64,000 nt of DNA from Ruminococcus flavefaciens. Its GTDB lineage: Bacteria; Bacillota; Clostridia; Oscillospirales; Ruminococcaceae. Of this stretch, positions 62,638 to 64,000 are shown in pieces (the first letter of the stretch is position 1; each line of letters opens with the position of its first letter). The notes under the pieces were generated by a model, which had not been told where the DNA came from, did not search any database, and was given only the letters and a program-made list of their open reading frames with translations. The stretch is from positions 1 through 64,000 of the forward strand of contig NZ_UETD01000002.1 of the NCBI RefSeq assembly GCF_900116855.1, written 5' to 3'. Position numbers and translations under genes: made by a program.

Positions 62638-63849
62638 ATGGCTAAAATAACCATGAAAACTCCTCTCGTTGAGATGGACGGCGACGAGATGACAAGAATC
62701 CTCTGGCAGTGGATCAAGGAAACTCTTCTTGAACCATATGTGGAGCTTAATACAGAATACTATGATCTCGGTCTCAAGCACAGAGAAGAGACTAAGGATC
62801 AGGTAACAATAGACTCTGCCGAAGCTACAAAGAAATACGGTGTAGCAGTAAAGTGTGCAACTATCACACCTAACGCTGCAAGAATGCCTGAGTACAACCT
62901 TACTCAGATGTGGAAGTCTCCTAACGGAACTATCCGTGCAGCTCTTGATGGCACTGTTTTCCGTACTCCTATTATCGTAAAGGGTATCGAGCCCTACATT
63001 CCCACATGGACAAAGCCTATCACAATTGCACGTCACGCATATGGCGATGTTTACAAGAATACAGAGATGCGCGTAAGCAAGGGCAGCAAGGCTGAGCTTG
63101 TCGTAACAGATGAAAACGGCAATGAGACCCGTGAACTCATCCATGACTTCACAAAGTGCGACGGTATCATTCAGGGACTCCACAACCTTGATGCTTCTAT
63201 CGCAGGCTTTGCAAGAGCTTGCCTTAACTACGGTCTTGATCTCAAGCAGGATGTGTGGTTCGCTTCAAAGGACACTATCTCCAAGAAGTATGATCACCGC
63301 TTCAAGGATATCTTCCAGGAGATCTACGATAATGAGTACAAGGAGAAGTACGAAGCAGCCGGCATCGAATACTTCTATACACTTATCGATGATGCAGTTG
63401 CAAGAGTTATACGTTCAAACGGCGGATATATCTGGGCTTGTAAGAACTATGACGGCGACGTAATGTCTGATATGGTATCCACAGCTTACGGAAGTCTTGC
63501 TATGATGACTTCTGTACTTGTTTCTCCTGACGGAATTTATGAGTATGAAGCTGCTCATGGTACTGTTCAGCGTCATTACTATAAGTATCTGAAGGGTGAG
63601 GAGACATCTACCAACTCTGTTGCAACGATCTTTGCATGGAGCGGTGCTCTCAGGAAGAGAGGAGAGCTTGACGGAACTCCTGAGCTCTGCGACTTTGCAG
63701 ATAAGCTTGAAAAGGCTACAATACAGACTATTGAGGAAGGCGTTATGACAGGCGATCTTTACCTTATCTCAAAGCTGGACAACAAGAAGAAGGTTGATTC
63801 AAAGACTTTCCTTGACGAGATAAAGGTCAGACTCGACAAATTAATGTGA
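62638..63849 (+). CDS. icd: NADP-dependent isocitrate dehydrogenase (type II)
   Basis: A 403-residue enzyme of the eukaryote-like homodimeric class, oxidising isocitrate to 2-oxoglutarate with CO2 release. [53 protein letters not shown] and [18 protein letters not shown] are family signatures. AAGGAGGT lies upstream of the ATG. It sits between aconitase and rex. Codon bias is strong, as in pgi. Confidence 0.97.
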   Translation: MAKITMKTPLVEMDGDEMTRILWQWIKETLLEPYVELNTEYYDLGLKHREETKDQVTIDSAEATKKYGVAVKCATITPNAARMPEYNLTQMWKSPNGTIRAALDGTVFRTPIIVKGIEPYIPTWTKPITIARHAYGDVYKNTEMRVSKGSKAELVVTDENGNETRELIHDFTKCDGIIQGLHNLDASIAGFARACLNYGLDLKQDVWFASKDTISKKYDHRFKDIFQEIYDNEYKEKYEAAGIEYFYTLIDDAVARVIRSNGGYIWACKNYDGDVMSDMVSTAYGSLAMMTSVLVSPDGIYEYEAAHGTVQRHYYKYLKGEETSTNSVATIFAWSGALRKRGELDGTPELCDFADKLEKATIQTIEEGVMTGDLYLISKLDNKKKVDSKTFLDEIKVRLDKLM

Positions 63850-63870
63850 TAAGAGAGAAGGCATAGAACA

Positions 63871-64000
63871 ATGTCAAAAAACTCAATATCCAACTCTGTC
63901 ATAAGAAGGCTTCCAAGGTATTACCGCTTTCTCGGCGAGCTTGAGAACAACGGATATGTCCGCATATCTTCAAGAGAGCTTTCTGAGAAATGGGACTTAC
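63871..64000 (+). CDS. rex: Redox-sensing repressor Rex, N-terminal part
   Basis: The first 43 codons of a gene cut by the window end. VIRRLPRYYRFLGELENNG and YVRISSRELSEKWDL match the winged-helix domain of Rex, which senses NADH/NAD+ and represses fermentation genes. The start lies 21 bp after icd and a ribosome site AGAGAAGG is present, so it may be co-transcribed with icd. The NAD-binding half is outside the window. Confidence 0.88.
   Translation, partial: MSKNSISNSVIRRLPRYYRFLGELENNGYVRISSRELSEKWDL

Noticed and set aside
1..64000. CRISPR array, rRNA operon or IS-element ends
   Set aside because: No regularly spaced short repeats, no rRNA sequence and no transposase with terminal inverted repeats were seen; the only tandem repeat is the tRNA-Leu array.

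Overview
The window looks like a chromosome segment of a low-GC anaerobic gut or rumen Firmicute, most likely a Ruminococcus or close relative. Supporting signs are a secreted type I dockerin protein, AddAB rather than RecBCD, an oxygen-sensitive thiamine route using ThiH, a UPF0735 ACT protein next to hom, the start of a Rex-type repressor, and many promoters with TTGACA/TATAAT boxes 17 bp apart. The species call is inference.

Region 1 (1 to about 7.26 kb) is a mobilizable element. Its left edge, on the minus strand and cut by the window start, is a long protein carrying the D-F-D-G-D signature of double-psi beta-barrel RNA polymerases (the QDE-1/RDR and YonO type). It is divergent from a RepA-like RecA-fold ATPase, and the two share a 21-bp direct repeat in the intergenic space. 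Then come a hairpin-rich candidate oriT, mobC, a relaxase interrupted by an in-frame UAG, a MobB-like membrane protein overprinted inside the relaxase, a small protein and a large serine recombinase. Next to this lies an unusual tRNA-Leu(CAG) locus. The intact tRNA is preceded by two tandem 162-bp modules, each ending in a tRNA 5' half cut at the anticodon loop, and by a native 5' half with a consensus promoter. Each copy has a compact RNA upstream of the tRNA sequence that can fold into a pseudoknot, with compensatory changes between copies.

Region 2 (8 to 20 kb) is core genome: a radical SAM protein, a two-component system bracketing an ABC transporter with three permeases (with a 3 x TCTTTAC, 12-bp-spaced operator), and a TPP-riboswitch-controlled thiazole/thiamine operon (thiS, thiF, thiG, GNAT, LspA-like, thiH, tenI-like, thiE, tatD). 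A convergent 19-residue cysteine-rich peptide gene shares the operon terminator.

Region 3 (20 to 38.5 kb) is rich in cell-wall genes: TspO, a metallophosphatase, an amidase, a tandem GH25 lysozyme, three S11 D,D-carboxypeptidase homologues and a VanY-like homologue. Two of the S11 proteins and the VanY-like protein have lost catalytic residues. tyrA, an RluA-family synthase and addB-addA lie among them.

Region 4 (38.6 to 53 kb) is housekeeping: pgi, a P-loop protein, yceD-rpmF, the DUF512-der-plsY-gpsA cluster, an asparagine-synthetase-like protein without its glutaminase nucleophile, then minus-strand tfoX-like, UPF0735-hom, rarA-VOC-Nudix and glyA. Region 5 (53 to 64 kb) has a minus-strand operon of two small proteins, the dockerin protein and a frameshifted DinB-like gene, then tRNA-Pro(GGG), a UDP-sugar pyrophosphorylase, a heterodimeric ABC exporter with one degenerate ATP site, aconitase, isocitrate dehydrogenase and the start of rex.
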